8,353 nucleotides of DNA, taken from Peptococcaceae bacterium (GTDB taxonomy: Bacteria > Bacillota > Desulfitobacteriia > Desulfitobacteriales > Desulfitobacteriaceae). The notes beneath the pieces are model-generated. The model was not told the origin of the DNA, did not search any database, and saw nothing but the letters and a program-made list of their open reading frames with translations. Below are positions 7,233 through 8,353 of the stretch, piece after piece (positions within the stretch are counted from its first letter, which is position 1; each line of letters begins with the position of its first letter). The stretch is taken from contig JAITOS010000129.1 of NCBI GenBank assembly GCA_031289815.1, forward strand, positions 1 through 8,353. Direction: 5' to 3'. Both the position numbers and the translations under genes were made by a program.

Positions 7233-7239
7233 CTACACA

Positions 7240-7692
7240 TTGTCCCTAAAGGATCGGCTTTTTGAGGATATGAAAACTGCCATGAAGGCCAAAGGGGAGG
7301 GAAAGCTGCGACTTTCTGTGATCCGTATGGCCAGGGCTGCTATAAAGAATGCTGAGATTGATAAACGTCAGGAGTTTGACGACGCGCAAGTCGTCGAGAT
7401 TCTGGCGCGTGAAGTGAAAATGCGTCGTGACGCCATCGTAGAGTTTAGCAAAGTGGATCGGCCCGATACGGTGAAGGATCTGGAAACGGAAATCGCGGTG
7501 CTACTGGAATATCTCCCTCAACAGCTTTCAGAAGGAGAAATTCGTCAGCTTGCCGAGGAAACGATACGCGCGGTCGAGGCGCAGAGCGCAAAGGATTTAG
7601 GCAAGGTCATGGGCGCTTTGACGCCGAAAACGAAAGGGCGCGCGGACGGAAAGCTGGTCAATCAAATTGTGCGGGAGCTTCTTGGGGCATAA
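7240..7692 (+). CDS. yqeY: GatB/YqeY domain protein
   Basis: This is a stand-alone protein of the YqeY family, related to the C-terminal tRNA-binding domain of the GatB subunit of tRNA amidotransferase. Its exact function is not settled; a tRNA-related role is the usual suggestion. The 150 residues match the family length. The TTG start, giving MSLKDRLFEDMKTAMKAK, fits the family's common N-terminus and has a good ribosome binding site. Recognisable blocks are LRLSVIRMARAAIKNAEI at 23-40, the conserved LLEYLPQQLSE at 88-98, and GKVMGALTPKTKGRADGK at 121-138. It lies 14 bases after rpsU, is read with it from the rpsU promoter, and is the last gene before a strong terminator. Confidence 0.95.
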   Translation: MSLKDRLFEDMKTAMKAKGEGKLRLSVIRMARAAIKNAEIDKRQEFDDAQVVEILAREVKMRRDAIVEFSKVDRPDTVKDLETEIAVLLEYLPQQLSEGEIRQLAEETIRAVEAQSAKDLGKVMGALTPKTKGRADGKLVNQIVRELLGA

Positions 7693-7712
7693 CGCGGCAC
7701 GAAAATCAGGAG

Positions 7713-7745
7713 AAAAGACCGTCTGAAAAAGGACGGTCTTTTTTT
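7713..7745 (+). terminator. Intrinsic terminator after yqeY
   Basis: GACCGTC at 7717-7723 pairs with GACGGTC at 7732-7738, extended by flanking A-T pairs. The loop is TGAAAAAG, and seven Ts run at 7739-7745. It ends the long plus-strand cluster. Read on the minus strand the same hairpin is followed by TTTTCTCC, so it may also stop transcripts arriving from the convergent gene. Confidence 0.93.
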
Positions 7746-7860
7746 CTGGGTGCGAGATAAAAAGACAAACGGGATGGCGGGATCAGACATCACCCTTGGC
7801 TTTCCGCCTTGTCCGGCGCATGATGAAGCGCTTGTTGAAATAATCCGCGACCCGCGCCGG

Positions 7861-7880
7861 TTCCCCTTCGGGAGCAGGAA
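7861..7880. repeat. Small UUCG-capped hairpin
   Basis: TTCCCC, loop TTCG, then GG, a four-base AGCA bulge and GGAA form a bulged stem closed by a UUCG tetraloop. Its right arm overlaps the left end of the larger inverted repeat that follows, so the two may be alternative folds. Confidence 0.35.
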
Positions 7881-7931
7881 GGAACCCCCGGGAAACGCCG
7901 CTCAAGAAAGCGCGTTGGCAGGGGGTTCCTT
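7879..7931. repeat. Two-part inverted repeat of 53 bases
   Basis: AAGGAACCCCC at 7879-7889 is perfectly complementary to GGGGGTTCCTT at 7921-7931, an 11-base-pair outer stem. Inside it, after a four-by-four internal loop, AACGCCGCT at 7894-7902 pairs with AGCGCGTT at 7909-7916, leaving one bulged C and a six-base loop CAAGAA. No T-run follows on either strand, so this is not a plain terminator. It could be a dispersed intergenic palindrome, the end of a small mobile repeat, or a structured RNA. Confidence 0.6.
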
Positions 7932-7944
7932 TGGCGTTAAGCAA

Positions 7945-7986
7945 ACAAACAGGCAGGCCGCCTTGGCGCGGTTGAAAAACGGCCTG
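7945..7986 (-). terminator. Possible terminator of the convergent gene
   Basis: CAGGCCG at 7954-7960 and CGGCCTG at 7980-7986 form a seven-base G+C-rich stem with a 19-base loop. On the minus strand the stem begins ten bases after the stop codon of the convergent gene. It is followed by GTTTGTTTG, a broken T-rich stretch. The large loop and interrupted T-tract make it a weak candidate. Confidence 0.4.
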
Positions 7987-7996
7987 ATTAAAAAAA

Positions 7997-8353
7997 TTAG
8001 TCGCTGATCTTTTGAATGGCCAGATACGAGGAAACGATATCAATGGGCAGTGAATCCCCGCCATATCGGATGGAAATGGCGATACCGGCCAGAAGCCGCA
8101 GGATGAAGGTGTTCCCCGCTGCCATAGGGCTGAAGGTATTGGTGGTCGGAGGCAGAGTGCTGGTCGTGAAGGGAATCAGCGCCGGGCCGGTATAGATCGA
8201 GAAAGCGGCGGTATTGATGGTAGCGGCTGTCCTGATACCCTGAATATTATAGGTGATCTCATAAAGCCCTGCCGTAGTGGTGGTAAAAGCGGTGAAATCG
8301 CCGTTTGGCGTTACGGGCGCGTTGACGGATATGCGGTTGAGCGGAAAGGCGAT
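7997..8353 (-). CDS. C-terminal part of a BclA-like surface protein, start off the right edge
   Basis: The minus-strand frame is open from the right edge to the stop at 7997-7999 and shows the last 118 residues. They are rich in Thr, Ala, Ile and Phe with few charges, and read as alternating beta strands: FTAFTTTTAGLYEITYNI at about 20-37, then INTAAFSIYTG, an FTTSTLPPTTNTF loop, and TFILRLLAGIAISIRYG. The end is SSYLAIQKISD. The pattern (a GLYEITYNI-like strand, a stretch about entering a maximum amplitude, then xSYLxIxKI at the end) resembles the C1q/TNF-like C-terminal domain of BclA-type exosporium proteins. In such proteins the domain trimerises and usually follows a collagen-like Gly-X-Y region, which would lie beyond the window. 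The family call is by pattern, not search. It is unrelated to the operon it faces. Confidence 0.65.
   Translation of the reverse strand: MAFPLNRISVNAPVTPNGDFTAFTTTTAGLYEITYNIQGIRTAATINTAAFSIYTGPALIPFTTSTLPPTTNTFSPMAAGNTFILRLLAGIAISIRYGGDSLPIDIVSSYLAIQKISD

Larger units (their letters stand above)
7746..7996. other. Convergent intergenic spacer with palindromes, no gene seen
   Basis: This stretch of about 250 bases lies between the yqeY terminator and the end of the convergent gene. A plus-strand frame (7750-8007) and a minus-strand frame (7783-8064) are open through it, but both run into the convergent coding sequence. Neither gives a recognisable protein and neither has a convincing ribosome binding site. 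What the spacer does hold is several inverted repeats, listed separately. Confidence 0.6.

Noticed and set aside
7750..8007. Plus-strand open frame of 85 codons after the terminator
   Set aside because: It starts at the terminator's edge without a Shine-Dalgarno site, crosses the palindromic spacer, overlaps the end of the convergent gene antisense, and shows no family pattern.
7783..8064. Minus-strand open frame of 93 codons
   Set aside because: It begins inside the convergent surface-protein gene in another frame, and its composition follows the palindromes rather than any protein family I know.

Overview
The window is a bacterial chromosome segment, almost certainly from a Firmicute, probably a spore-forming member of the Clostridia or Negativicutes. 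Four things point there. The gene order grpE-dnaK-dnaJ-prmA-rsmE-mtaB-HIT-rpsU-yqeY is a classic Firmicutes chaperone/translation cluster. DnaK lacks the insertion of about 24 residues found near residue 75 in proteobacterial DnaK. Shine-Dalgarno sites are strong and G-rich, with TTG starts used. A convergent gene at the right edge ends in a domain resembling the C-terminal domain of BclA-type spore-surface proteins. The DNA is moderately G+C-rich by eye. I cannot name the genus.

Positions 1-7692 form one tightly packed plus-strand cluster. It begins inside grpE (its start is off the left edge), followed by dnaK and dnaJ: the nucleotide exchange factor, the Hsp70 and its J-protein. Then come prmA (ribosomal protein L11 methyltransferase), rsmE (16S rRNA U1498 N3-methyltransferase) and mtaB (tRNA-A37 methylthiotransferase), which all modify the translation machinery. 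A HIT-family nucleotide hydrolase, the small gene rpsU (ribosomal protein bS21) and a YqeY/GatB-domain gene close the series. Two convincing SigA-type promoters lie inside the cluster, one within the 3' end of mtaB ahead of the HIT gene and one directly ahead of rpsU. The distal genes can therefore be transcribed separately from the heat-shock genes. A strong intrinsic terminator follows yqeY.

Positions 7746-7996 are noncoding as far as I can tell. They hold a long two-part inverted repeat (7879-7931), a small UUCG-capped hairpin beside it, and a hairpin that could end the convergent transcript. From 7997 to the right edge, on the minus strand, is the 3' part of a gene whose last 118 residues look like a BclA/C1q-like jelly-roll domain of a spore-surface or other exported filament protein.

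The cluster itself is ordinary and well understood, and I see no new multi-gene system. The parts worth a second look are the convergent surface-protein gene, the palindromic spacer, the internal promoters and the rsmE start.
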